Of a DNA stretch of 64,000 nucleotides, positions 47,042 through 58,391 are shown piece after piece. The notes under the pieces were generated by a model. The model did no database searches. It worked only from the letters and a program-made list of their open reading frames with translations, and was not told the DNA's origin. Each line of letters begins with the position of its first letter. Within the stretch, counting starts at the first letter, position 1. Position numbers and translations under genes: made by a program. This DNA comes from Rugalucina vietnamica. Its lineage: Eukaryota > Mollusca > Bivalvia > Lucinida > Lucinidae. The stretch lies in the NCBI GenBank assembly GCA_964017185.1, contig OZ024880.1, forward strand, positions 33,074,329 through 33,138,328, in the 5' to 3' direction.

Positions 47042-47142
47042 AAATGCAAAGGACGCCAGGATTATATGAGTTAAATGCAAAGGACGCCAGGCTTATATGA
47101 GTTAAATGCAAAGGACGCCAGGCTTATATGAGTTAAATGCAA
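47042..47142 (+). repeat. 31-bp minisatellite, three units
   Basis: AAATGCAAAGGACGCCAGGN followed by TTATATGAGTT repeats three times, with partial units on both sides. GGACGCC echoes the stem of the adjacent hairpin (GGGACGCCGC). Confidence 0.92.
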
Positions 47143-47236
47143 AATGAGCGGGGTTCAATCAATTAAACCAGATAGCTAAAGCATTGCACTGATAAGCTTG
47201 TAATTGCATTGTAACACACTGTCTGTATATTATGTC

Positions 47237-47530
47237 CCCTGTCTATTGAGGGTCATTAGATAAGGGACGGGGCACTAGAAAACCTAATGGCCTGACAAGG
47301 ACTCAGAATACAGCAGGAAAAATCAATATTGATTGCAGAGGGAGGCAGTTTTATTGCACAGGTTATTAGGGACCATAAAACCAATAAACAGTGGAACTGC
47401 AGGTTATTATTCTTTAGGGGCCTCTGTGATAAATACCTCATTATAGCAGTCCTTTGATCTAAGGATCATTAGGGGTCATTAACCGAATAAACATTGGTAC
47501 CAATATAGCTCCTTCAGGAACTAAGTCTTT
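47237..47530 (+). mobile_element. Single arm of an FB3-type foldback
   Basis: Collinear with the left arm of 32106-32921: CTATTGAGGGTCATTAGATA, AACCAATAAACAGTGGAACT and AGGGGTCATTAA. No inverted partner is nearby, so it is a half element or a non-foldback ancestor. Confidence 0.8.
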
Positions 47531-47676
47531 AATCGTTTCATCTAAGGCTGCTTTGAGACAACAGTTGGAATTGTAATGTTATTACACTTTTCGAGTCATG
47601 TCAGTTCCAAAATAGTGCCAACACTTTTGAGTTTTGTTGCAGCCTTAATAATTCGGAAGGGTTTGAACACAAAATA

Positions 47677-47677
47677 T

Positions 47678-47720
<43 letters not shown>

Positions 47721-47722
47721 TT
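47677..47722. repeat. (TTTA)n microsatellite
   Basis: TTTA run ending at TTAGGCCGGG. Confidence 0.92.
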
Positions 47723-47820
47723 AGGCCGGGAAAAGATATTTTAAGAGTCCGAAAATAGAGGGAAAAGATACTTGCAGCGTAACATTTTACGTACATGTAC
47801 ATTCATTTAACTGTGCGCAC

Positions 47821-48102
47821 ATTACGAAAACTTGCCCATGCAATGAACAGATATTTTTGAGCTTTAAAAATTGCAAATTTTCAGCTGATTTTTTTTTTTT
47901 TTTTATTTTTCTTACTTTTGCTCAAAACATAGATTGTGGGTACACGTTAGAACCGCCTCGGCGAGGCGGTTCTAACGAGTACCCACAATCTATGTTTTGG
48001 AGCAAAAATAAGAAAAATAGGAATACCCCCGCATATCCCAGTTTTTCTATGTAAAAGTGGGGTTTAAGGGGGTTTATATTGCACGGACATGTTTTCCTGA
48101 TG
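47821..48102 (+). mobile_element. Palindromic MITE, copy 6 (complete)
   Basis: Runs from ATTACGAAAACTTGCCCATG to GCACGGACATGTTTTCCTGA. Core 47923-47999 is 77 bases, with tip CCTCGGCGAGG, the same as copy 2. Confidence 0.88.
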
Positions 48103-48539
48103 AAAAGTCCTGAACAAAAAATGTTTTTGTTGACACCCCCCCCCCCCAACAAATGACAGGAAAATACGTGTATACTTTTCGAAATTTAATGGAAATCATT
48201 CAACTTACTTTAAATCTAATACTTACACTAGTAATTTGACAGTGCAGCATTCGAACTCTGTCAACACTATTCAAATTTGATTTTGGCTTTCGCTTTACAA
48301 TGAGAAACTTCTGTTTAAAATATAGAACATTTTATCTCAAAACGTTTGTGTAATTGTAAGTGTGAAAACGCATCTTCGAAGCTCGTGCGTGTGTATGTGT
48401 GCGTGCAACAAGTAACTAATAGTGCCCATATTTACGTACAGCTATGAATTCGGGAGTGAAGTTAGTAAACAGAAGGAAACGATGTTTCTACTTACCCCCA
48501 CATTGATTTAGCAGGAGTTACTCTGGTAACCATAGTAAC

Positions 48540-48990
48540 CTTGTACAAAGATCCGGATTCAATGATGGATTGTTAAACGCAGAAAAGTCCAAGCGACATA
48601 ACAAAATGCTTTTTATAAATGTCTTGCCGGGAAAATTTTGTAATGATTTTCAAGTGCATGCGCAATTGTATAGACGGTCACGGCGTTTCGAAAAGGTCCC
48701 AAGCTACTAAACGCATATCAGCACATCATAATGACGTTAAGTAGCATCCCCACTATCATGTATATTATAAATCTTTTGAAATGGTACACTGAAAGCATTT
48801 AATTTTACAAGACTGTGCAGACACCGGCTGACCTCAAAAACATTATTTGCATGAAGCAGAAATATGCATTGCGTGACTCTTTAACTTGCATTAAACTTTG
48901 TGTGCAGTTTTACTGCACCACTGTGCAGTTTTACTGCACCACTATAGATTATGGAAATTCGATTCGACCGCGCTTTAATTAAATGCAAAA
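48540..48990 (+). repeat. Dispersed repeat copy
   Basis: Third relative of 46520-46850. A 19-base duplication of GTGCAGTTTTACTGCACCA occurs near 48904 and 48923. Confidence 0.6.
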
Positions 48991-48999
48991 TGAGTCGGG

Positions 49000-49454
49000 C
49001 CTAGAATAAACTAGGCTTAGTACCAAAATGAATAGCACCAACTTTCAAGTTCGAAATAATAAGGATTTTAATTTCTAGTAAAACATAAACGATACCTGAC
49101 GCTAAAACCACAACCGAGCAAAAACTCGGTGCATTAATTTTATCATTTGTTTTCATAAACAAAGAGGAATAGTTCTCATGTGGCATTTAGCCTGGCGACT
49201 AAACAGGTTTGCTGTGTAAATGCAGTCGGTCGATCAAAGTGTCATTATGTAATCAAATACCCTATTTTTAATATTATTTAAAAAAATCTTCCCTGGTTCG
49301 TTTCAAAAGCTTCACTTGAATTGAAACTCTTCTGTTGAAAAACAGGCCACAAAGAACGCACGTATAGATTTATTTTTGCATTTGGACAGGTCTAAGCGCT
49401 GAGCTTTCAAGTCCATGACTGTCTTTAAATAATGTGTTTGACGTTTCTTGTGAG
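49000..49454. other. No gene recognised
   Basis: Short frames only and no repeat match. Confidence 0.45.
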
Positions 49455-49646
49455 TTTTGTCCTAATCCTTTATTTTGATTGGTTGTTGGGCCCCATAAAG
49501 GGCAAAATTTTGGAAAAAAAAAAGAAAAAAAAAAAAAAAAAAAAAAAAACTTCTCCTCAGAAGTTGTCAAATGGATGAACCTGTACTTTGTATACATGTT
49601 CCTGACAGTAGCCTCTACTGTTTTTTTTTTTTTTATTCCAGTCGGA

Positions 49647-49703
<57 letters not shown>

Positions 49704-50395
49704 TATTTATCAACGGTACATTAATTGATCATATTTACTCGAATTTAAAAAAAAAAATAATTTATTTATGAGTTTAAGTTATTAAGAACTCTGGTTGCTA
49801 CATGTATCGTTTCCATAGACTTATAATGGGAAAAGTGGAAATTAGCTATTTTTTTTCTGGACCAATTGTAGGTATTTGAATTTTGTCTTTGCAGAAATAT
49901 TTATTGAGTATATCTCTATGTTTCATGTTTTTTCCTAATCCTTTATTTTGATTGGTTGCTGGGGCCACATAAAGGGTAAAATTTCGAAAAACATTTAAAA
50001 ATCTTCTCCTCAGAAATTGTCTACGGCATGAAGCCTGTACATTGTATACATGTTCCTGACAGTAGTCTCTACATAATTTGTGTTTTTTATTTCAGTCGGA
50101 TAAGAAATCTAGTTGCTATGGCAACTTAAAGTTTCGATAGACTTAAAACGGGAAAAGTGGAAATTGGCTATTTTTTCTGGTCCAGTCGCAGATATTTGAA
50201 TTATATTTTTGCAGAAATGTTTATAGAGTAGTCCTCTACAGTTTGGTTGACTTTTGTCCTAATCCTTTATTTTGATTGGTTGGTGGGGCCCCATAAAGGG
50301 CAATGTTTTTAAATAAATATTTGGTTAATATAGCAGATATCAGGTGAGCGTTTACAGGACCGTTGGTCCTCTGGTTGTTCTAAGGCTGAAAATTT
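49455..50395 (+). mobile_element. 330-bp tandem-unit element with a shared terminus
   Basis: CCTTTATTTTGATTGGTTG recurs at about 49467, 49938 and 50268. Between are CTTCTCCTCAGAA, TACATGTTCCTGACAGTAG and GGGAAAAGTGGAAATT. The first unit is enlarged by poly(A) (49514-49549) and an (AAGT)n run. The element ends CAGGTGAGCGTTTACAGGAC, then CGTTGGTCCTCTGGTT (50340-50395), the same terminus as 46432. The opposite hairpin end was not found. Confidence 0.72.
49646..49702. repeat. (AAGT)n microsatellite
   Basis: About fourteen AAGT units expanded inside the 330-bp element. Confidence 0.95.
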
Positions 50396-50756
50396 GGCGT
50401 CTTTATGAGCACTATTAACAAAGTTACGACCTGATTTTCATGCATTTCGCATTTTAGAATTTCATGGTAAAGTGGTTGTTACAACATAAAACTAGGCATG
50501 GCAGTGTTAGTTTGCAAGAAAACAAACATTCCACAAGGACGGTTGTACGACGAAAGCTGGTTAATGGGTTCCTTCTTGAGCTAAGCATGTCTTTGAGCAC
50601 TGTGGAGTCACCGTTGATTTGGAATTTCATCATACAGTTTCATGACCTCTTAATCTTCATGATACTAGTATATCAAACCTGTTGTATAGGGTTTAACCAG
50701 GACATTCAAATACAGATGTTCCTCTAATATCAAGAAAGTGTTTTGCGGTTTTAGAA
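50396..50756 (+). other. Gap between two inverted hairpin-ended elements
   Basis: 361 bases lie between two identical-type termini facing each other. An 87-codon frame (50464-50727) starts MVKWLLQHKTRHGS and has a hydrophobic C-terminal half, but I recognise no family. Confidence 0.4.
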
Positions 50757-52737
50757 CCAGAGGACCAATGGTCCTGTAAACGCTCACCTGAGACCTGAGA
50801 TATATATATGTACCAATAAACTTGTTAGACTAGAATGGTACAATGCATGTATATAACCCTACGGCAGGGTCAGAATAACTCCTGGAGTCAATGTCTTTTT
50901 CAAATCATAAAAATTCAGTCCATTTGCCAATTAACTGCAAGTTTTGTCCTTCAAATGACATTTTAACAATTTTCTCCATTCAAATGCATGGGCGATCTAA
51001 AATGACCTTGCCGTGAAATAGGTCAAGGTCATCCCAGTGTCATGATTTATACAAATTATGTAGACCTCCGTTCCTTAATGCTTCATACCAAGTTTCAAAA
51101 TCATAGGCCTTCTGGTTCTGAAGAAGAAGATTTTTAAAATTGTTTGCTATTTATAGCCATGGCGGCCATCTTGGTCATGTGACATTGACCATTTATATAA
51201 ACTTTCATTTCCTCTTCCTAAGGATGCTCCACATAAAGTTTGGCTTTGATTGGCCAATCAGTTTCTGAGAAAAAGCTGTTTGAATATTATGGTCATCTAC
51301 ATGTTTATAGCTCCGGGGCAGGGGCAGATAACCCCTGGGCCTAAAATATTTTCATTAGCATAAATCTTCTGTCCATTTGCTCATTCCTAGCAAGTTTTCT
51401 GCCATTACATGACATTTTCCTATTTTTTCCCATTCAAATGCATGGGCGACCTAAGTTAACCTTGTCGTAAAATAGGTCAAGCTCATCCCAGGGTCATGAT
51501 TTATATAAACTTTGTAGAGCATCATTCCCAGATGCTTCATACCACGTTTCAAAATCATAGGCCTTCTGGTTCTGAAGAAGAAGATTTTTAAAATTGTTTG
51601 CTATTTATAGCCATGGCGGCCATCTTGGTCATGTGACATTGACCATTTATATAAACTTTCATTTCCTCTTCCTAAGGATGCTCCACAAAATGTTTGGCTT
51701 TGATTGGCCTAGCGGTTTCAGAGGAGAAGATGTTTCAATATTATGGTCATATACATGTATATAGCCCATAGGCAGGGGCAGTCAACCCCCTGGACCCAAA
51801 ATATTTTCTTAAACATAAATCTTCTGTCCATTTGCTCTTTTCTAGCAAGTTTTCTGCCATTTAATTACATTTTCCTATTTTTTCCCATTCCAGTGCATGG
51901 GAGACCTAAGTTGACCTTGTCATAAAATAGGTCAAGGTCATCCCAGGGTCATGATTTATATAAACTTTGTAGAGCTCCATTCCCAGATGCTTCACACCAA
52001 GTTTCAAAATCATAGGCCTTCAGGTTCTGAAGAAGAAGATTTTTAAACGTTTTTGCTATTTATAGCCATGGCGGCCATCTTGGTCATGTGACCTTGACCA
52101 TTTATATAAACTTTCATTCCCCCTTCCCAAGGGTGCTCCACATGAAGTTTGGCTTTGATTGGCCTAGCGGTTTCAAAGAAGAAGATGTTTGAATATTATG
52201 GTAATATACATGTATATAGCCCCGGGGTAGGGGCAGACAACCCCCCAGGGGCTAAAATTTTCCATTAACATAAATCTTCTGTCCATATGCCTATTCCCAG
52301 TAAGTTTTACCCATTAAATAGCATTTTACCATTTTTTCCCATTCAAATGCATTGGCGACCTAAGTTGACCTTGCCGTAAAATAGGTCAAGGTCATCCTAG
52401 GGTCATGATTTATATAAACTATGATGGGCCCGCGTCCCCGATGCTACATACCAAGTTTCGTGGAAATTGGCCCACTGGTTCTGGAGAAGAAGATTTTTAA
52501 AGGTTTTTGCTATTTATAGCCATGGCGGCCATCTTGGTCATGTGACCTGGGCCATTTATATAAACTTTCGTTCCTCCTTCCTAAGGATGCTCCACATGAA
52601 GTTTGGCTTTGATTGGCGAAGCGGTTTCAGAGGAGAAGATCTTTGAAATTGTGAACGACGGACGACGGACGACGGACGGACGCCGGAGCATGGGCATACT
52701 ATAAGCTCACATGTGAGCCTTCGGCTCAGGTGAGCTA
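50757..52737 (+). mobile_element. Hairpin-ended tandem-unit element, copy 2
   Basis: Starts AACCAGAGGACCAATGGTCC and ends with hairpin GAGCC-TTC-GGCTC plus AGGTGAGCTAA. Units of about 453 bases repeat nearly four times (GTCCATTTGC at about 50922, 51373, 51826; GTCCATATGC at 52280). Each unit holds CCATGGCGGCCATCTTGGTC, ATAGGTCAAGGTCATCC and GATTGGCC.AGCGGTTTCAG. GACGGACGACGG repeats precede the hairpin. Confidence 0.85.
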
Positions 52738-52739
52738 AT

Positions 52740-54434
52740 AAATACAAAAGCATTGCCTTGCATACTTATTCTTAATCTTTTCGCATCCCATGTTAATTTC
52801 CATGACTTTGACCCTATATAAGAGGTTTGGAAAATCAAGAAGAGGAGATATGAGTCATTGCTTAACAATAAAGTTAGCACACTATGGTATGATATCATGA
52901 AACCGTATGCTGACATGCCAACCCACGTTTTGGCAACATACAAAGCCAGAGACTACTCCACAGTGCTTTAAAACATGCTTACCTCATGAAAGAACCCGCA
53001 TCTTATATTTCTTCATACAGCCGTCCTGGTGGAATATCAGTTTTCTTGTAAAAAAAATACAGGCATGCTTCGTTTTATATTGCCATGAAATTCTAAAATA
53101 CATATTGATTGAAAATTAGGATGTAACTTTGTAAAGAGTTGCTCATAGACATCAAATTTTCAGCCTTAGTGCAAAAATGGTCATTATTTCATAAATAACA
53201 AATAAAATCAAAGACCATAATCCATGGTTCCTCGTGTAATCTATCAGCGATTTTTTGTTTTAATATTGGGTTCGTTTACTATGTAATTAATTTAGGCGAT
53301 TTTTTTGTTCAAAATTAGGCTCCTTTATTATGTAATCAATTTAGGGATATATCATCACAAGATCTGGAAGTTTTTAAATACAGAGTAAATATTTACAAGC
53401 ATACTTAACAAAATGTATAAATGTATAGGCACATTCTTCCAGGTGTGGTTATTTCTTGCCGATTGTTCGAAACCAAGAAAAGTCGTCAATTCATTTCTGA
53501 ATATCGCAGGGGTGTATTAATAACTGAACGCAGCTGCACTGAACGTTGGTTAGAAAATAAATCTTAACCGATAATAAGTTTCTGATTCTCAGAATACCCT
53601 CGCTGATCTCAAAGGACCAAAACGAAAATATAATCTGCACTATTGATTATGTACGGGGAGACTTTTTAGAGCCGCCACACGGCACAACACCAGCTGAAGA
53701 AATAGCAAATAAAATAACAACTTAGATCCTTTAAGAGCAGTGAAGATATTAATCAGATAGGGGATGGGCCATACCGCGGTTTCGGCTACTTAAGCCCTAC
53801 AGATTTGAAAAGATGAAGCTAAACAGCGAATTGCTGTAATTTTGCGAATTCAACAGGATAGTCGATACAAAGACTAGTATATTCCAAATTGGGCAAATAT
53901 ATTAAACGTTGGTTAGAAAATAAATTTTAATCGATAATAAGAAAACTTTAACACAAGAATTGCCATTTTTGAAGGTGTTCTAGGTTTTAACCTCCCACCC
54001 CACCCCCTGGCCTGGACCCATGGGCCCGATGCCATGGAATGAAAGCTAACCCTACAGGGTATCTATGGTCCAAGTATGAATGCTTTCTGATGAGTGGTTG
54101 TCAAGATATGGACTTCTAGAAAACTTTAACGCAAGTGTGACGCGCACGCGCACGGGAACAGGAACGGGAACGTGGACGACCGGGGTGACTGCAATAGCTC
54201 TATGCACTTTGTGCAGTCGAGCTAAAAATATGAGTAGTGTGCAATCTTTGTTTGGAATAAAATGTTGCACTGTTTTGCTTTATATCATTTCAATTTGATG
54301 CAGTTATTGTTAATAACATATTTTGACACTGAAATGTAGAATGTATAATAACTAGGGGGTGACTTGCGAAATCTAATGTTTTAATATTATTTCTGTATTT
54401 GTCATGTCAATCAATTTGACCTGTAATTTGGAAA
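52740..54434. other. No gene recognised; short direct repeat
   Basis: GGTTAGAAAATAAATYTTAA followed by YCGATAATAAG occurs at about 53548 and 53910. A GGAACGGGAACG-like stretch is at 54151-54175. Otherwise unique AT-rich DNA. Confidence 0.5.
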
Positions 54435-54670
54435 TGAGCCGCTGCATGAGAAAACCGACAAACTGCAGATGCGAAACCAAAGGCGCAGATCAGCTTCGCA
54501 GTAGCTGCGAAGCTGATCAGCGCCTTTGTTTTTGCTACACAATAGTACAATCCCTCTTCTCCTTAAATCCAAAATTTCAAGCTTCTAGCATGCTTCTGTG
54601 ACAGTATAGCCTAGTTTGTGTCGGACCTGATCGGGAACCCAAATTGTTGGTTTTAACACGCACAGGCTCA
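54435..54670 (+). mobile_element. TGAGCC-type MITE
   Basis: Full homologue of the truncated copy at 1-87; TGAGCCGCTGCATGAGAAAA to ACGCACAGGCTCA. Core palindrome TTCGCAGTAGCTGCGAA. Confidence 0.88.
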
Positions 54671-54928
54671 AATTTAATTCTAAAGTACCAGACGCGTGAT
54701 TGTGCATTCATTGCACCGCTTTTCAAATTTAAGTCGCGACTGTCAATATAATTTATATCTAGTTATTTAAACTGCAGTATTTAAGAAGCTTTTATGGTTG
54801 TTAAAATGAAAAGCCCATTATACGTTATTTCTATGCGTGTTTAATATGCATTGCAATGCAGAATTGTAATTGCAGCTCAAATATTTTACAAGCCTTGAGG
54901 TATAAGTACTCATGTACCCATTTTCATT

Positions 54929-55165
54929 AAATGAAAATTAATGTTTTAATTGTGGTTTATACAAAACGAGATGATGTCTGCTTAACCAATGCCTGTTTAG
55001 CATTAATTGTTCCCATTGGTCTACATGTAACTCAGAGGCGGTACTCAGCTAGCCTGTTTATGATGCAAAATACTTAACCTTGGTAAATATTCAGATTTCA
55101 GAATGCATTAACATGAATCAGTTTCTTCGCTGTCGGAGTGGAAGATCTTGTATTTTCAAGATAAA
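54929..55165 (+). repeat. 237-bp direct repeat, first copy
   Basis: I read it as identical base for base to 60325-60561 (offset 5,396). Not an LTR by position, because the second copy lies 800 bases inside the right end. Confidence 0.9.
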
Positions 55166-55326
55166 TATTTACACGGGAATTTATTATGATCATTACTGAT
55201 CATTTACTTCATATACATAGATTCTAATTTTCTGTCGTCAGACTTTCAGTCGAAATCGTAACTGTCTACTTCGTGCATTGTGACTATCGAAGAGATACAT
55301 TTTGGAAGGAGTGATAATACAGATCA

Positions 55327-55593
55327 ATGGACGTTTTCAAGACACTAAATAGCAGTGAACACATCAACGAAAAAAGGAATGAGCCATATCGTACTTTAGT
55401 GGGAACGGAGTGTAGCTCCCAGAAAATGTGTCTAAATTATAGCGAACAGTCCCGTGCATCAGCGTCAGCTGAAAACATCAACGAAAAAAGGAATGAGCCA
55501 TATCGTACTTTAGTGGGAACGGAGTGTTGCTCCCAGAAAATGTGTCTAAATTATAGCGAACAGTTCCGTGCATCAGTGTCAGCTGTGTATTAG
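55327..55593 (+). CDS. Open frame with a 38-residue internal duplication
   Basis: 88 codons from MDVFKTLNSSEHINEKRNEP. A 114-base unit (from 55361 and 55475) repeats in frame, carrying NEKRNEPYRTLVGTEC and QKMCLNYSEQ with only a few differences (S to C, S to F, A to V). No signal peptide, membrane span or known family is apparent. It lies near the start of the unclassified insertion and may be its product, or a chance frame in a duplicated sequence. Confidence 0.3.
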   Translation: MDVFKTLNSSEHINEKRNEPYRTLVGTECSSQKMCLNYSEQSRASASAENINEKRNEPYRTLVGTECCSQKMCLNYSEQFRASVSAVY

Positions 55594-55599
55594 ACGTTA

Positions 55600-56885
55600 A
55601 CTCTTCTGACAAACCGAGGCAGAATTCTTTTTGTCAACAGAGTAAAGATTTGCTTCGAAAAGATAAGTATACTGTTACGCACATTTCAATCAACACAGCA
55701 TTCAGTACCTGTATGCTTTATGCAGTCCCCGATCGCAGCTCTAGCGTCTTTCTGTATGTACATCATGGCATGAATAATCAGGCTGCTAAAGCGTCATCTC
55801 AAGACATGTACATGTGTTCATAATTGACATAATGCTCAAAGCTTTTTCTGTCGCTATTCATATCAGATATCTTCTTTGTTTTCACTGGCGTGATTCATGC
55901 GATTCCATTTGAAAAAAAAAGTATTGAGGGATCATGTTTTATTATGTGGCGTAGAATCGCACATGGTACTTTTCCTGTGTAATTTTGCCATTTCGTTTGG
56001 GCGTTTCATATCTTTTAGACATTGGTCTTTAGTTTTATGCACGATTGTTTTTGGCTTATAAGAGCTCAAGTTACAGCATACGCGATTGTTATGCAACATG
56101 TGTATGAGTGTCGCACAGTAATCAGCGTCGAAACGGTCACATATGACGTTTAAAAGCGGACTGTCAGAAAGCTAAAAGAAAGCACCTTGCAAATCTACCA
56201 TAACATATACATATATGAAGTTGATACAATATGTAGTGCTCCAACATAATTATGCACACGTAAACGCTTGTCGAATTACAACTGAACGTAATGCCCTAGC
56301 ACAATCCTTCCGAACAAGCTGCAAATTCGTTAGACTGCTCCACTGCGCATGTGTCGGATTTAAAAATCCAATGCTTGTGTTATTGGATTTTTAGATTACT
56401 GTTAAGCACATTTTAACTCATTTAACTTTCCATATACTGATGCAAACTTGTAACTTGTTATTTTTTGCCGTGCATCGACACATTTCAAAGCTATGCCGTA
56501 TACCAGGAGTGCCTCTATTTGCGTTGTGCCATGTCAAATTATTCGCTGTGGAGTCATTCATATAATTGGTTTGAAACTAAAGACCTTAAACATGATCAAT
56601 TAATTCTGACATTGTTTATTGTCGTATTTGTCATCGATTCAAGTTTAAGCGTTAGTTATTCTTTTCATTTCACACTATGTAATTATTTTGTGCCTTTTGG
56701 AAATGTCAATGTTGCTGTTATGGTCTAGCCTACTCGACATCGTCTGCCTAATGTCAAGCACCTACAGTTTAAAATCGTTCTAATGGGGATGTTTTTATCA
56801 TGATTCATTACTTTTCGTTGGTTCTTTCAGAATTTGTCGTTTTTCGTCATGCACAGTTTGTACCAGGCTGGCTGTGTCTTCTCTA
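55600..56885. other. No further gene recognised in the insertion
   Basis: AT-rich sequence; an 87-codon frame at 56465-56728 with hydrophobic C-terminal half has no recognisable motif. Confidence 0.4.
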
Positions 56886-56889
56886 TATC

Positions 56890-58330
56890 AGCAATACGAT
56901 TATGTCTTGAAATACATCTTATGTTCAAATCTTCTTTCAACACCGAGTTTTCACATGATCAAATTGGCTAAGTTTTCACATGATCATTCTTCTCGCATGC
57001 GACTGTGTTTTCACACGAGTTTTCGCATGATCAAATTGACTAAGTTTTCTAATGATCATTCTAGTCGCACGACCGAGTTTCACGCGAGTTTTTATTTGTC
57101 CAATTCGACTGAATTTTCCGACTGAATTTTCACATGATCATTCTTCTCGCACGTCTGAGCTTTCACTTGAGTTTTTATGATCAATTCGACAGACGGTTGT
57201 CACATGAGTTTTCACATGATCAATCGACCAAGTTTCCGTAAGAATTTTCACGTGATCAAATCGACTGAGTTTTCACATTAGTTTCATATAATCAAATAAA
57301 CTGATTTTACAACACCGAGTTATCACATGATCGAATTGATTAAGTTTTCACATGATCATTCTTCTCGCATGCGACTGTGTTTTTCACATGAGTTTTCACA
57401 TGTTCAAATTGTCTAAGTTTTAGCATGATCATTCTACTCCCATGACCGAGTTTCACTCGAGTTGTCATTTGTCCAATTAGACTGAGTTTTCGAATGACCA
57501 TTCTTCTCGCACGACCGAGTTTTCTAATTAGTTTTTACATGATCACTTCGACTGAGTTTTCACATGATCATTCTTCTCGCACGACTGAGTTTTCACGTGT
57601 GTTTTTATATAATCACTTCGACTGAGTTTTCACATGATCATTCTTCTCGCACGACTGAGTTTTCATAGAGTTTTTACATGATCATTTCGACTGAGTTTTC
57701 ACATGATCATTCTTCTCGCACGACCGAGTTTTCACATGAGTTTTTACATGATCACTTCGACTGAGTTTTCACATGATCATTCTTCTCGCACGACTGAGTT
57801 TTCACGTGTGTTTTTATATAATCACTTCGACTGAGTTTTCACATGATCATTCTTCTCGCACGACTGAGTTTTCACATGAGTTTTTACATGATCATTTCGA
57901 CTGAGTTTTCACATGATCATTCTTCTCGCACGACCGAGTTTTCACATGAGTTTTTACATGATCACTTCGACTGAGTTTTCACATGATCATTCTTCTCGCA
58001 CGACCGAATTTTTCACATGAGTTTTTACATGATCACTTCGACTGAGTTTTCATATGATCATTCTTCTAGCAAGACTGAGTTTTCACATGAGTTTTTACAT
58101 GATCACTTCGACTGAGTTTTCACATGATCATTCTTCTCGCACGACTGAGTTTCACCTGAGTTTTTCATGATCAATTCGACAAACGGTTTTCACATGAGTT
58201 TACACATGATCAATCGACTATTTATATGAGTTTTCACATGATCAAATCGACTGCGTTTTCACATGAGTTTTCATATGATCAAATCGACAGATTTTTAACG
58301 TGATCGAGTCTTCCGGGACGACTGAGTTTC
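56890..58330 (+). repeat. About 70-bp VNTR, roughly 20 units
   Basis: The unit is made of two related halves: CGACTGAGTTTTCACATGAT + CATTCTTCTCGCA, and CGACTGAGTTTTCACATGAG + TTTTTACATGATCACTT. It is most regular at 57530-58150 (about nine units with 69-70-base spacing) and decays at both edges. The palindrome TGATCA occurs in nearly every half. Frames across it are artefacts. Confidence 0.93.
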
Positions 58331-58391
58331 CACATGATTTTATCATCAGCTTTCGTTGCTGAACCAATTTTCCTATGCATAATCATAAAAC

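Noticed and set aside
50757..52737. Confident Helitron assignment
   Set aside because: Hairpin plus CTAA followed by T fits at one end only. Other copies end differently, and no TC 5' end or RepHel gene is visible.
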